From: Pseudomonas thivervalensis
Lineage (GTDB): Bacteria; Pseudomonadota; Gammaproteobacteria; Pseudomonadales; Pseudomonadaceae
Assembly (NCBI RefSeq): GCF_001269655.1
Contig: NZ_LHVE01000009.1
Coordinates: 496,001-560,000 of the forward strand
DNA: 64,000 nt
Direction: 5' to 3'
Shown here: piece after piece, positions 18,551-26,638 of the stretch
Layout: each line of letters begins with the position of its first letter
How positions within the stretch are numbered: position 1 is the first letter of the stretch
Notes under the pieces: model-generated
Database searches by the model: none
Told to the model about the DNA's origin: nothing
What the model saw: the letters and a program-made list of their open reading frames with translations, nothing else
Position numbers and translations under genes: made by a program

Positions 18551-19144
18551 TCAGTCAGCGACCCGGATGCTCAGGGTGTTAGCCATGCGGTTCCCCACCC
18601 CGGCACTCTGGTTCACCTGAATCACCCCTCGGCTGCCGGTGAAGGCCTGGTCGCTGGTAACGACCTGGCGACTGCCGGTTGGGGCGCCAGTTGCTCCTGA
18701 GTTCGGTAACAGCGCCACGTTCTGTTGGGACAGGGCGCTGTCGTCCATGCTTTGCGGATGGGCACTGATGCCCACCCGCATCACATTGGCCATCTGGTTG
18801 TTGGCCCCGGCGGACTGGTTCACGCCCAATACGCCGTTGCCGTTGGTAAAGGACTGGCCGCCGATACGGGCGGTGGCGTCCATGGAGGGGTTGGCCTGCG
18901 TGTCGACGCGTTGTTGCACGCTCGTGCTGGCCTGGGCGTGGCTGCCAATGGCGATGGCCCGGGTGTTGGTTTGCTGGATCCGGTCGCCGGCCGCCTGGTT
19001 GACGTTGAAATTGCCGGTGTAGTGGCTGCCGGAATCCTGCAAGTTGGCGTTGCTGACCACCGCCACGCCCGAATCGGCAAATACGGTGAAAGAGCTGAGC
19101 AGGGAAAGCATGACCAGGGCCAGAAGAAACAGGACGGGCTTCAT
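18551..19144 (-). CDS. fapB: Minor amyloid subunit / nucleator FapB
   Basis: A FapC-like minor subunit thought to seed fibril growth. The 197-residue protein has a signal peptide (about 1-23, ending FTVFA). Three repeats are clear at about 44-67 (GNFNVNQAAGDRIQQTN), 103-126 (GVLGVNQSAGANNQMAN) and 172-195 (GVIQVNQSAGVGNRMAN), with short linkers. It starts one base after the fapA stop codon, so translation is probably coupled. There is no cysteine pair. Confidence 0.93.
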   Translation of the reverse strand: MKPVLFLLALVMLSLLSSFTVFADSGVAVVSNANLQDSGSHYTGNFNVNQAAGDRIQQTNTRAIAIGSHAQASTSVQQRVDTQANPSMDATARIGGQSFTNGNGVLGVNQSAGANNQMANVMRVGISAHPQSMDDSALSQQNVALLPNSGATGAPTGSRQVVTSDQAFTGSRGVIQVNQSAGVGNRMANTLSIRVAD

Positions 19145-19145
19145 G

Positions 19146-19592
19146 TCACTGCCCCCCCGCCAGCCGACCCAGCGGGGCCAGGCCGGAACTCAGCGAACGA
19201 TTGATGGTGCCGGAAATCGCACCGCCGCTACCGCCACCGTGACCGGCGTTCATGCCCGGCATGCCGTTGGGGTTGGTGACCACGTTCAGGCCTTGCACCC
19301 CGGTATTGGGGGTGACGATGTTGCGGATCGACGAGCCGCTGGCCACGCTGGCGAACTCGCCGTCGCTCAGTTCGGTGCTGGCGGTCGCCTGGTTGATGCG
19401 TTCGGAGGGGTTGGCATTGACGGTGGTCGGGTAGGGGTCTTTGCCGCCGTTGCGCCCGATTGCGATGGGTTGCACGTCACGGCTGAGCACGATGACGCCG
19501 TTACCCTCGGCCTGTGCTGGCAAGCTGAGCGTTGCGCTGGCCGCCCAGCCGATCAACAGCAGGCACGTCATGCCCCTATCGAACATCCCCAT
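19146..19592 (-). CDS. fapA: Fap system chaperone-like protein FapA
   Basis: First gene of the fap operon, 148 residues, with a signal peptide (about 1-28, SATLSLPAQA). The mature part is polar and Gly/Ser/Asn-rich (PNGMPGMNAGHGGGSGGAIS). FapA influences the FapB/FapC ratio in fibrils and is proposed to act as a periplasmic chaperone. AAGGAATCGATGCC precedes the ATG chosen; in-frame ATGs at codons 3 and 8 are alternatives. A -24/-12 element lies 58-71 bases upstream. Confidence 0.88.
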   Translation of the reverse strand: MGMFDRGMTCLLLIGWAASATLSLPAQAEGNGVIVLSRDVQPIAIGRNGGKDPYPTTVNANPSERINQATASTELSDGEFASVASGSSIRNIVTPNTGVQGLNVVTNPNGMPGMNAGHGGGSGGAISGTINRSLSSGLAPLGRLAGGQ

Positions 19593-19648
19593 GGCATCGA
19601 TTCCTTCTTCGGTACGCTGGCCCTAGTCAGCGTTGCGAAGTGGGGGAG

Positions 19649-19664
19649 AGCAGGTGTCGTGCCG
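19649..19664 (-). promoter_or_regulatory. Sigma-54 (-24/-12) promoter of fapABCDEF
   Basis: On the reverse strand CGGCACGACACCTGCT matches the sigma-54 consensus TGGCACG-N4-TTGCW with the obligatory GG and GC dinucleotides ten bases apart (GG at 19663-19662, GC at 19651-19650). The predicted transcript start is near 19638, giving a leader of about 46 bases before fapA. No equally good sigma-70 promoter was seen. Confidence 0.7.
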
Positions 19665-19727
19665 GGTTTTGAATTGCCTATGAATTCAACGAGTTGGGTT
19701 GGGCTATGCGATGGAGGGAAAGAAACC

Positions 19728-19745
19728 TGTTTCAGCGTTGAGACA
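19728..19745. promoter_or_regulatory. Proximal palindrome, candidate activator site for fap
   Basis: TGTTTCA-GCGT-TGAGACA is a 7-4-7 inverted repeat with one mismatch, centred about 98 bases upstream of the predicted sigma-54 transcript start. It matches the perfect distal palindrome at 19883-19900. Confidence 0.6.
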
Positions 19746-19882
19746 AGGCCCATGAGGGCCAACCGGCTACACGCCGTTCCAGAGCTCTGGATCCAGGTTT
19801 TTGAGGGAGTGTTTCAGTGACTTGACAGTCTTGAGAACAATGGCATGAAACGGCGTTGGATCCGGCTTTGGGGCGAGCGTGA

Positions 19883-19900
19883 TGTTTCAAGCGTGAAACA
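19883..19900. promoter_or_regulatory. Distal palindrome, candidate activator site for fap
   Basis: TGTTTCA-AGCG-TGAAACA is a perfect 7-4-7 inverted repeat about 253 bases upstream of the predicted fap transcript start and directly behind the NadR-type gene. Another TGTTTCA half-site with a poor partner lies at 19810-19816 between the two palindromes. Spacing and distance suit enhancer sites of a sigma-54 activator. Confidence 0.62.
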
Positions 19901-19912
19901 GATCACCTGTGC

Positions 19913-20437
19913 TCAGGCTTCAAGCAGTTGGGTTACGGCCGTAAACACTTGCTGCTGGCGTTGCGCCCAATTGCCTTGGATAACCTGGAAAGGTTGCCGA
20001 TGTTGGCTCAGCCAAGCTTCGATCGCTTGAAAAAACGCTAGCCGGTCTGCCAGCTCGGGCTGGCAGCGCAAACCGTCGCCACTCCATTCGACCTGCTCCG
20101 GGCTCAACAACAGATGCAGGTCGTAATGGCGGGCCAGCAGCGCCGGTTCGAGCCACTCCGGGCAATCGCCGAAGAGGGTTTGGCTCCAGAGAATATTGCT
20201 CAGCAAGTGGGTGTCGAGGATCAATAGCGCTGGCTGGCGGGCACGTGCCTCGTCTTCCCAGGCCAATTGACCGGAGGCGATGTCGGTGATGTCGGCCAGG
20301 CAGGTATCGCGCTGGGTCTGCTCCATGAAATGGCGCACATACTCGTCCACCCGCGCGCCACCGAAGCGTTGCTGCAATTGCGCCGCCAACCAGCTCTTGC
20401 CGCTGGATTCCGGGCCGGTCAGGACCACCACCTTCAT
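19913..20437 (-). CDS. NadR-type P-loop kinase (nicotinamide riboside kinase-like)
   Basis: A 174-residue ATPase resembling the kinase domain of NadR (AAA_28). The start is MKVVVLTGPESSGKSWLA with Walker A (GPESSGKS). ARVDEYVRHFM and LLILDTHLLSNILWSQTLFG are typical of ribosylnicotinamide kinase domains. The NMN adenylyltransferase and helix-turn-helix parts of full NadR are absent. The ATG overlaps the pnuC stop (ATGA), so import of nicotinamide riboside and its phosphorylation are likely coupled for NAD salvage. Confidence 0.85.
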   Translation of the reverse strand: MKVVVLTGPESSGKSWLAAQLQQRFGGARVDEYVRHFMEQTQRDTCLADITDIASGQLAWEDEARARQPALLILDTHLLSNILWSQTLFGDCPEWLEPALLARHYDLHLLLSPEQVEWSGDGLRCQPELADRLAFFQAIEAWLSQHRQPFQVIQGNWAQRQQQVFTAVTQLLEA

Positions 20438-20997
20438 GCGCGCAGGGCCGGGTCGGCGCGCCATTCCCGCCAACCCTGCACGGCCAGCAGGGTGAACAGG
20501 GCGTAAAGCGCGGCGGTCAGGTGCAAGCCCTTGTAGATGAACAGGCCGACAAAGATCACGTCCAGGACAATCCACAATGGCCAGCATTGCACGCGCTTTT
20601 GCGCCATCCACCACTGGGCCACGAGGCTGAACCCCGTGAGTGCGGCGTCGAGCCAGGGCTGGGCGGCGTCGGTCCAGTGGGCCATGGCGGCACCCAGCAA
20701 CAGGCTGCCCGTTGCGCCGATGACCAGGCCGAGCAACACCGAGGGCCCACCGAGGCGGCTGACTTGGCGCCCATCATGATTGTGCCCGGCGCGCGTCCAT
20801 TGCCACCAACCATAAAGTTGCAGCACCGCGTAAACCACCTGCAGCAGCATGTCCGAGTACAGCTTCACCTCGAAAAAGATCCAGCTGTACAGCAATACCA
20901 TGACCAGGCCGATCGGCCAGCACCAGGGGTTCTGCTTGACGGTCAGCCAGACAGCGATCACGCCGAGGGCTGCGGCAAACAGTTCAAGCCCGGACAT
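20434..20997 (-). CDS. pnuC: Nicotinamide riboside transporter PnuC
   Basis: A 187-residue inner-membrane protein with about seven hydrophobic spans, starting MSGLELFAAALGVIAVWLTV. The family signature region is VKQNPWCWPIGLVMVLLYSW and VVYAVLQLYGWWQWTRAG, with the W-x-x-W pattern of PnuC substrate binding. Facilitated uptake works only if the substrate is trapped by phosphorylation, which matches the overlapping NadR-type kinase gene. The ATG at 20997 has CAAGGAACCGCC in front; longer upstream frame runs into a REP and is rejected. Confidence 0.92.
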   Translation of the reverse strand: MSGLELFAAALGVIAVWLTVKQNPWCWPIGLVMVLLYSWIFFEVKLYSDMLLQVVYAVLQLYGWWQWTRAGHNHDGRQVSRLGGPSVLLGLVIGATGSLLLGAAMAHWTDAAQPWLDAALTGFSLVAQWWMAQKRVQCWPLWIVLDVIFVGLFIYKGLHLTAALYALFTLLAVQGWREWRADPALRA

Positions 20998-21081
20998 GGC
21001 GGTTCCTTGGGGAAAGAGGAAAGGGCGGCGATTGTAAACGCTATGGCGTGGAGAGCTCCAATACCATTGTTGGTTGAGCCC

Positions 21082-21171
21082 GTGGCGAGGGAGCTTGCTC
21101 CCGCTGGGCTGCGTAGCGGCCCTTTTTTGTGAGTGCTGCGCACTCAAGCGGGAGCAAGCTCCCTCGCCACA
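21082..21171. repeat. REP palindrome pair
   Basis: Standard REP arms flank an inner stem. It lies between the chemoreceptor gene's end and the pnuC start, both on the reverse strand. Confidence 0.92.
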
Positions 21172-21225
21172 GTGAATCACAACAGTTTCCAGTGTGCATC
21201 AGCCCCTATAGGCGCCTGACAGCCC

Positions 21226-22860
21226 TTAGACTCGGAACTGCTTGAGCAATCCGTTCAACTGCTCGCTCAGCGCCTTGAGGCGGCTGCTTGCCTGGCTGGA
21301 CTGTTCGGCGGCCATGGCGGTGCTGTGGGACAGTCCGGCGGCCTGGGTGACGTTCTGGTTGATGTCTTCCACCACATGGGCCTGTTGCAGGGTGGCGCTG
21401 GCGATGGAGGCGTTCAGGCTGTTGAGGTTGCGCAGGGCCTGGCCAATGGCGTTGAGGCTGGCACCAGCCAGGCCGGCCTGTTCGATGGTCAGTTGCGAGG
21501 CGCGGCTGCTGTCGCCGATGACTTTCACGGCGGCTTCGGAATGGGTTTGCAGGCGCTCGATCATCGACTGGATCTCAGCGGTGGACTTCTGCGTACGCTG
21601 GGCCAGCAGCCGCACTTCGTCGGCCACGACCGCAAAGCCCCGGCCTTGCTCGCCGGCGCGGGCGGCCTCGATCGCGGCGTTGAGGGCCAGTAGGTTGGTC
21701 TGTTCGGCGATGGAGCGGATCACCTCCAACACACTGCCGATCTGGGTGCTTTCACTCGCCAGGGTGCGAATCACTTCCACCGCCTGGTCGATGGTCTGGG
21801 ACAGGCGATCGATCTGCTGCAAGCTGCCGTCGATATTGACCTGGCCTTGCTGGGCCTGGGATTCGGCGTCGCGCATCTCGCTGGCCGCATGCTCGGCATT
21901 CTTGGCCACGTCCTGCACGCCATAAGTCACTTCGTTGATCGCGGTGGCCACCAGTTCCATTTGTTGCGACTGTTGCTGGCTGCGTTCCTGGGCTTGGGCC
22001 GCGTCGTTGCCCAATTCGCTGGAAGATTGCCCCAGCTCACTGGCCGAGGCCTGCAACTGGCTCACCACTTGGCGCAATTTGGCGGTAAAGGCGTTGAAAT
22101 GCCGGGCCAGTTGGGTGACTTCGTCCTGGCCGTGGGTATCGAGGGTGCGAGTCAGGTCGCTCTCGCCGCTGGCGATGTTGGCCATGGCGTTGACGGTCTC
22201 TTGGAGCGGGCGAACGATGCTGCGTACGATCAAGGTCAAGAACAGGCTCATGAGCAGGGTAATTGCCAAGCCGATCAAGGAGGCCTTGATCATCTGGGAT
22301 TGAAACTCAGCCTGCACGTCATCGATGTAAACCCCTGAGCCGATGATCCAGCCCCACGGTTCGAACAACTTGACGTAGGAAGTCTTGCCGACCGGTGCTT
22401 CGGCGCCCGGTTTCGGCCAGAGGTAGTTGATCATGCCGGCGCCCTTGGCCTTGGCGATGGCGACCATCTCGTTGAACAACGCGTAGCCGTTCGGGTCGCG
22501 GATCGCCGAGAGGTTCTGGCCTTCGAGTTTAGGGTTGGTCGGGTGCATCACCATGACCGGCGTCAGGTCGTTGATCCAGAAGTAGTCGTTCTGGTCATAG
22601 CGCAAACCTCGCACGGCGCTGAGGGCTTGCTTCTGTGCTGCCTCGCGGGTCAGGGTCCCGGCGGTTTCCAGCCCATGGTAGTAGCTCAGTACGCCACTGG
22701 CGGTCTGCACCACATGCTGGGTTTTCTGCACCTTGGCCTGATACAGGTCCGTGTGGATCTGCTTGAGCATAAAGGCGCCAAGCGTGAACAACATCACGAT
22801 GGCCACGACCAGGATGAGCCACAAGCGTCGGCTGATCGACACACTGCGCAAGCTATTCAT
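21226..22860 (-). CDS. Methyl-accepting chemotaxis protein with single Cache sensor
   Basis: A 544-residue chemoreceptor. Membrane span 1 is at about 12-30 ([20 protein letters not shown]). The periplasmic single-Cache domain at about 36-180 shows [20 protein letters not shown] and [14 protein letters not shown], the sCache_2 hallmarks. Span 2 is at about 190-212, followed by a HAMP domain ([20 protein letters not shown]). The signalling hairpin has [20 protein letters not shown] and [20 protein letters not shown]. sCache_2 receptors often bind small carboxylates; the ligand here is not known. An ANR-like box lies about 80 bases upstream. Confidence 0.93.
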   Translation of the reverse strand: MNSLRSVSISRRLWLILVVAIVMLFTLGAFMLKQIHTDLYQAKVQKTQHVVQTASGVLSYYHGLETAGTLTREAAQKQALSAVRGLRYDQNDYFWINDLTPVMVMHPTNPKLEGQNLSAIRDPNGYALFNEMVAIAKAKGAGMINYLWPKPGAEAPVGKTSYVKLFEPWGWIIGSGVYIDDVQAEFQSQMIKASLIGLAITLLMSLFLTLIVRSIVRPLQETVNAMANIASGESDLTRTLDTHGQDEVTQLARHFNAFTAKLRQVVSQLQASASELGQSSSELGNDAAQAQERSQQQSQQMELVATAINEVTYGVQDVAKNAEHAASEMRDAESQAQQGQVNIDGSLQQIDRLSQTIDQAVEVIRTLASESTQIGSVLEVIRSIAEQTNLLALNAAIEAARAGEQGRGFAVVADEVRLLAQRTQKSTAEIQSMIERLQTHSEAAVKVIGDSSRASQLTIEQAGLAGASLNAIGQALRNLNSLNASIASATLQQAHVVEDINQNVTQAAGLSHSTAMAAEQSSQASSRLKALSEQLNGLLKQFRV

Positions 22861-22933
22861 ACGCTGTCACTCCGGTTTCTTATTCTTGTCATTAACGACG
22901 GGCGGCACTTTAGCGCCTGGCGGTTATTCATGA

Positions 22934-22947
22934 TTGACCTGGGTCAT
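22934..22947. promoter_or_regulatory. ANR/FNR-like box (one mismatch) between chemoreceptor and uppP
   Basis: TTGAC-CTGG-GTCAT resembles the ANR/FNR palindrome TTGAT-N4-ATCAA in its core. It is about 80 bases upstream of the chemoreceptor start and 194 bases upstream of uppP. The rest of this 273-base gap shows T-rich tracts but nothing else recognisable. Confidence 0.4.
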
Positions 22948-23133
22948 AACGCGGCAGCGTTATCAGGGCTTGTCTGATAGGATTTCGGCCCCGCAGCGCA
23001 AAACCTGAGCCTGTTCTGATTTTTTCATTGGTTTTTTTTGAAAGATCGCAGCTATCGTGCAGCCGCTGCGTGGACCTGTATGACACTTGAATTTGATAAG
23101 ACCTGCTTGAACAGCGTCTTTTTTGGGGGATGA

Positions 23134-23964
23134 ATGGATTTGTGGACGGCCTTTTCGGCACTGATTCTTGGCGTAGTGGAAGGCTTGACGGAATTTCTGC
23201 CGATTTCCAGCACGGGGCACCAGATCATTGTCGCCGACTTGCTCCAGTTCGGTGGCGAACGAGCGATGGCATTCAATATCATCATCCAGCTCGGCGCGAT
23301 CCTCGCGGTGGTCTGGGAGTTCCGGCGCAAGATCTTCGACGTGGTGCTGGGCCTGCCGACGCAACCCAGCGCCCGTCGGTTTACCGCCAACCTGCTGATT
23401 GCCTTCCTGCCGGCCGTGGTCTTGGGCGTGCTGTTTGCCGACTGGATCCATCACTACCTGTTCAACCCGATCACCGTGGCCGCCGCACTGGTGGTGGGCG
23501 GCCTGGTGATGCTCTGGGCCGAAAAGCGCCAGCACCAGGTGCATGCCGAGACGGTGGACGATATTTCCTGGAAGGATGCGCTGAAGGTCGGCTTGGCCCA
23601 GTGCATTGCAATGATCCCGGGAACCTCTCGCTCCGGTGCGACCATCATCGGCGGTTTGCTGTTCGGGCTGTCGCGTAAAACCGCTACCGAGTTCTCGTTC
23701 TTCCTGGCGATGCCCACCATGGTCGGCGCGGCTGTCTACTCGGGCTACAAATACCGCGAATTGTTCGTCCCGGCGGATTTCCCGGTGTTCGCCATTGGTT
23801 TCGTCACGGCGTTCATTTTCGCCATGATCGCGGTCAAGGGCCTGCTGCGGTTCATCGCCAGCCACAGCTACGCGGTGTTCGCCTGGTATCGCATCGCCTT
23901 CGGCCTGTTGATCCTGGCCACCTGGCAGTTCGGCTGGGTGGACTGGACCGCCGCCAAGCCATGA
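23134..23964 (+). CDS. uppP: Undecaprenyl-diphosphatase
   Basis: An integral membrane phosphatase of the BacA family that converts undecaprenyl diphosphate to the monophosphate carrier used in cell wall and O-antigen synthesis. It has 276 residues with about eight spans. The two conserved catalytic patches are visible: [17 protein letters not shown] near the N-terminus and [18 protein letters not shown] in the middle. The ATG follows TTGGGGGATGA. Its last four bases overlap the next gene. Confidence 0.95.
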   Translation: MDLWTAFSALILGVVEGLTEFLPISSTGHQIIVADLLQFGGERAMAFNIIIQLGAILAVVWEFRRKIFDVVLGLPTQPSARRFTANLLIAFLPAVVLGVLFADWIHHYLFNPITVAAALVVGGLVMLWAEKRQHQVHAETVDDISWKDALKVGLAQCIAMIPGTSRSGATIIGGLLFGLSRKTATEFSFFLAMPTMVGAAVYSGYKYRELFVPADFPVFAIGFVTAFIFAMIAVKGLLRFIASHSYAVFAWYRIAFGLLILATWQFGWVDWTAAKP

Positions 23965-24389
23965 ACGAGTCAGGCACCCGCAAGCGCGCTGGGGGCAATG
24001 CCAGTGGCGCGGTGCAAAACCTGCGGCTCAAATTGATGGTGTTTGCGCTGATCTGCGCCTTGCCGCTGTTCGGCTCGCTGCTGTTCGGCCTGCGGGGCGT
24101 GTCGTGGGTGCCGATGGCGGCCTATGGTGTCGTCAGCGTGGTGGCGTTCCTGCTGTACTGGAGCGACAAGCGCAAGGCCCGCGTCGACGCCTGGCGGACC
24201 CCGGAGAATGTGCTGCATGCACTGGAGCTGGCCGGTGGTTGGCCCGGGGCCCTGCTTGCCCAGCAGTTGTTTCGCCACAAGACCCGCAAAGTCTCGTTCC
24301 AAGTGGTGTTCTGGTTCATCGTGCTGTTGCACCAGGTGTTCTGGATCGACCAGTTGTTCCTGGGCGGTTATGTGTTGGCGTTGTCCTAG
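23961..24389 (+). CDS. DUF1294 membrane protein
   Basis: A 142-residue inner-membrane protein with three or four hydrophobic segments ([38 protein letters not shown]). The DUF1294 hallmarks are [20 protein letters not shown] and [20 protein letters not shown], and KVSFQVVFW. Function unknown; the family is sometimes fused to cold-shock domains, which are absent here. It overlaps the uppP stop (ATGA) and is translationally coupled to it. Confidence 0.88.
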   Translation: MNESGTRKRAGGNASGAVQNLRLKLMVFALICALPLFGSLLFGLRGVSWVPMAAYGVVSVVAFLLYWSDKRKARVDAWRTPENVLHALELAGGWPGALLAQQLFRHKTRKVSFQVVFWFIVLLHQVFWIDQLFLGGYVLALS

Positions 24390-24410
24390 ACCGCCAGCTT
24401 GATTCCAGGC

Positions 24411-24440
24411 CTGTGGGAGCGAGCTTGCTCGCGATAGCGG
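24411..24440. repeat. Single REP arm
   Basis: CTGTGGGAGCGAGCTTGCTC followed by GCGATAGCGG is one arm of the second REP class with no inverted partner nearby. It lies between convergent genes. Confidence 0.75.
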
Positions 24441-24460
24441 TGGTCCAGTCGCTGCCGCCG

Positions 24461-24811
24461 CTACAGCAATAACCCAACCTGGGTCCGCTTCGGTAACTTG
24501 CTGACCACCAATTGATGAGAGCGGCGCAGTAAATCGAGCAGCTCTTCGGCCCCCAGCGGGTAGGGCACCTGCATGATGACCCACTGGGCCCGCGCCAGGT
24601 AAGGCGCGGGGTGAATGCCCGGCCGGTCGCAATGACCCAGGAACAGATCCTTGTCGACCTTGAACGCCAACGAGTCGCCCCGCAGGCCCTGGAGGGCGAA
24701 CATCTTGTTGCCGGCGATGGAAAATACTCGCACGCCGCCCCATTTGTAGTCTTCCCTGGCGCCGGGCAAGCCCAGGCAAAACTGCGCGACATCCTCTTCG
24801 CTCAACCTCAT
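24461..24811 (-). CDS. MmcQ/YjbR family protein
   Basis: A 116-residue protein of the MmcQ/YjbR (CyaY-like fold) family: MRLSEEDVAQFCLGLPGARE, then WGGVRVFSIAGNKMFALQG, LAFKVDKDLF, and the closing LLRRSHQLVVSKLPKRTQ. Members are called DNA-binding on weak evidence. The ATG overlaps the stop of the upstream LysR gene (ATGA), so both are likely one transcript. Confidence 0.88.
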   Translation of the reverse strand: MRLSEEDVAQFCLGLPGAREDYKWGGVRVFSIAGNKMFALQGLRGDSLAFKVDKDLFLGHCDRPGIHPAPYLARAQWVIMQVPYPLGAEELLDLLRRSHQLVVSKLPKRTQVGLLL

Positions 24812-25716
24812 AACGTTCTATCTCCACAGCCCTCGAAGGCTTCCACCACATGATCGATCCAGGCACGCACCGCCGGCAGCATGCCACGCCGATGCGGGTA
24901 GACCGCCTGAAGCCAGCCGTCGGGCAACGACCACCCAGGCAGCAGTTCCAACAGTGTGCCGTCGCGCAATTCCTGCTCGCAATACATGCTCGGCAATAAA
25001 GTGAAGCCCAGGCCGGCGAGGGCGCAGGCACGGCGCACGATGAAGTCGTCAATGCCCAGGCGGGCTTCCAGGCTCAGTTCGGCCTGCTGCCCATCGGCCT
25101 TGACCAGGCGCAGATGCACCAGGCGATCGGCTTCCAACGCCCCCAGCACCGACAACGGCTTGAGGTCGTCGGGAGTCTCGATCCGTCGCCCTTCGACGAA
25201 GGCCGGGCTGGCGACCAGCATCAGGCGTGCCCGGCGCAAACGTCGGGTCATCAGCAGCGGATCTTCGTCCCCCAGGTCGCGCACGCGCAACGCCACGTCG
25301 ATGCCTTCGCCGATCAGGTCCACCCGCCGGTTGAGCAGGGTCATTTCCAATTGCACCAAGGGGTATTTCACCAGGAAGGTTTCGATTACCACCGGCAGGA
25401 ACTGGTGGGCCAGGCCCACCGGACTCGACACCCGCAATCGGCCGCGGGGCTCGCTGGACATGCTCGCCACCGCTTCGTCGGCCATTTCGGCTTCCAGCAA
25501 CATGGCTTGGCAATGGCGCAGATAACGTTCGCCGACCGCCGTCAGTTTCAACTGCCGCGTGGTGCGCTGGAGCAGCCGGGCACCGAGGCGCTCTTCCAGC
25601 TCGGCGATACGCCGCGACAATCGTGACTTGGGAATGCCCAGCAAGCGCCCGGCCGCCGCGAAACCGCCCGCTTCGACGACTTTGGCGAAGTAGTACAAAT
25701 CATTGAGGTCTTGCAT
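24808..25716 (-). CDS. LysR-type transcriptional regulator
   Basis: A 302-residue LysR-type regulator. The N-terminal winged helix is DLNDLYYFAKVVEAGGFAAA, GIPKSRLSRRIAELEERLGA. The effector domain runs from about 90. It is divergent from azoR with a 129-base gap containing a perfect 7-6-7 palindrome at 25728-25747, close to its own start, which suggests self-regulation and control of azoR. Similar LysR proteins next to quinone or azo reductases respond to electrophiles; that is inference here. Confidence 0.92.
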   Translation of the reverse strand: MQDLNDLYYFAKVVEAGGFAAAGRLLGIPKSRLSRRIAELEERLGARLLQRTTRQLKLTAVGERYLRHCQAMLLEAEMADEAVASMSSEPRGRLRVSSPVGLAHQFLPVVIETFLVKYPLVQLEMTLLNRRVDLIGEGIDVALRVRDLGDEDPLLMTRRLRRARLMLVASPAFVEGRRIETPDDLKPLSVLGALEADRLVHLRLVKADGQQAELSLEARLGIDDFIVRRACALAGLGFTLLPSMYCEQELRDGTLLELLPGWSLPDGWLQAVYPHRRGMLPAVRAWIDHVVEAFEGCGDRTL

Positions 25717-25727
25717 GTCGAGCTCGA

Positions 25728-25747
25728 TTGTCCTGTCAGTAGGACAA
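25728..25747. promoter_or_regulatory. Palindromic operator candidate between lysR and azoR
   Basis: TTGTCCT-GTCAGT-AGGACAA is a perfect 7-6-7 inverted repeat located 12 bases upstream of the LysR start codon and about 99 bases upstream of azoR. Its size and position fit a LysR-type binding site. Confidence 0.6.
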
Positions 25748-25845
25748 ACTATCGCATTTATGCTGACTTATCGATCATTCGCGTCATCGGTAGGATTGTC
25801 GTCAATTGATCGCCTGGTTGCGATCCTCACTTGGAGAGCACTGAT

Positions 25846-26454
25846 ATGAAACTGCTGCACATCGATTCGAGTATCCTCGGCGACCACTCCGCTTCCCGCC
25901 AATTGAGCCGTGAAGTGGTTGAAGCCTGGAAAGCTGCCGAGCCAGGCATCACCGTCACCTACCGTGACCTGGCCGCCGATGCCATCAGCCATTTTTCCGC
26001 CCAGACGCTGGTTGCCGCCGGTACCAGCGCCGAATTGCGCGACGCCGCGCTCAAGTACGAAGCTGACCTGAGCGCCGAGACGATGGCAGAATTCCAAGCG
26101 GCGGACGCGCTGGTCATCGCAGCCCCCATGTACAACTTCAGCATTCCGACCCAGCTCAAGGCCTGGATCGACCGCATTGCCGTGGCTGGCCAGACGTTCC
26201 GCTACACCGAAGCCGGGTTCGAAGGGCTGTGCGGCGGCAAGAAACTGGTGATCGTTTCCACCGCGGGCGGCTTGCATGCTGGCCAGCCGAGTGGCGCAGG
26301 CCATGAGGATTACCTGAAAGTGATGTTCGGTTTCCTGGGCATCAGCGATATCGAATTCGTCCGTGCAGAAGGGCTCGCCAAGGGCGACGACATGCGTTCC
26401 AAAGGCATGAACGAGGCCCAGGCGCAGATCGGCGAACAGTTCGCCGCTGCGTAA
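25846..26454 (+). CDS. azoR: FMN-dependent NADH:quinone/azo reductase
   Basis: A 202-residue flavodoxin-fold reductase of the AzoR family, reducing quinones and azo bonds in the cytoplasm. The FMN-binding start is [19 protein letters not shown]. Further signatures are [34 protein letters not shown] and [10 protein letters not shown]. The ATG at 25846 follows TTGGAGAGCACTGAT. The divergent LysR gene probably controls it. Pseudomonas genomes have several azoR paralogs; which one this is cannot be said. Confidence 0.92.
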   Translation: MKLLHIDSSILGDHSASRQLSREVVEAWKAAEPGITVTYRDLAADAISHFSAQTLVAAGTSAELRDAALKYEADLSAETMAEFQAADALVIAAPMYNFSIPTQLKAWIDRIAVAGQTFRYTEAGFEGLCGGKKLVIVSTAGGLHAGQPSGAGHEDYLKVMFGFLGISDIEFVRAEGLAKGDDMRSKGMNEAQAQIGEQFAAA

Positions 26455-26638
26455 GGCTTGAGTAAAGGCACCGAGCGATTCGGGCAGCCTTCGTAAAACC
26501 CTGTATTCTCGTCGTCATTGGATGGCCGGGATGCAGGGTTTTGCTGCATTCGGCGCCGGGCTTTATGGCGCAGCTTGTGCACGGCCAAGACGGCGAGCGA
26601 CGGGGCCTTCCCGTGCGCTGGTGAAGGTGGAAGACTCG

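Noticed and set aside
23454..24400. Reverse-strand frames opposite uppP and DUF1294
   Set aside because: They shadow genes with clear family motifs and have no ribosome sites or domains.
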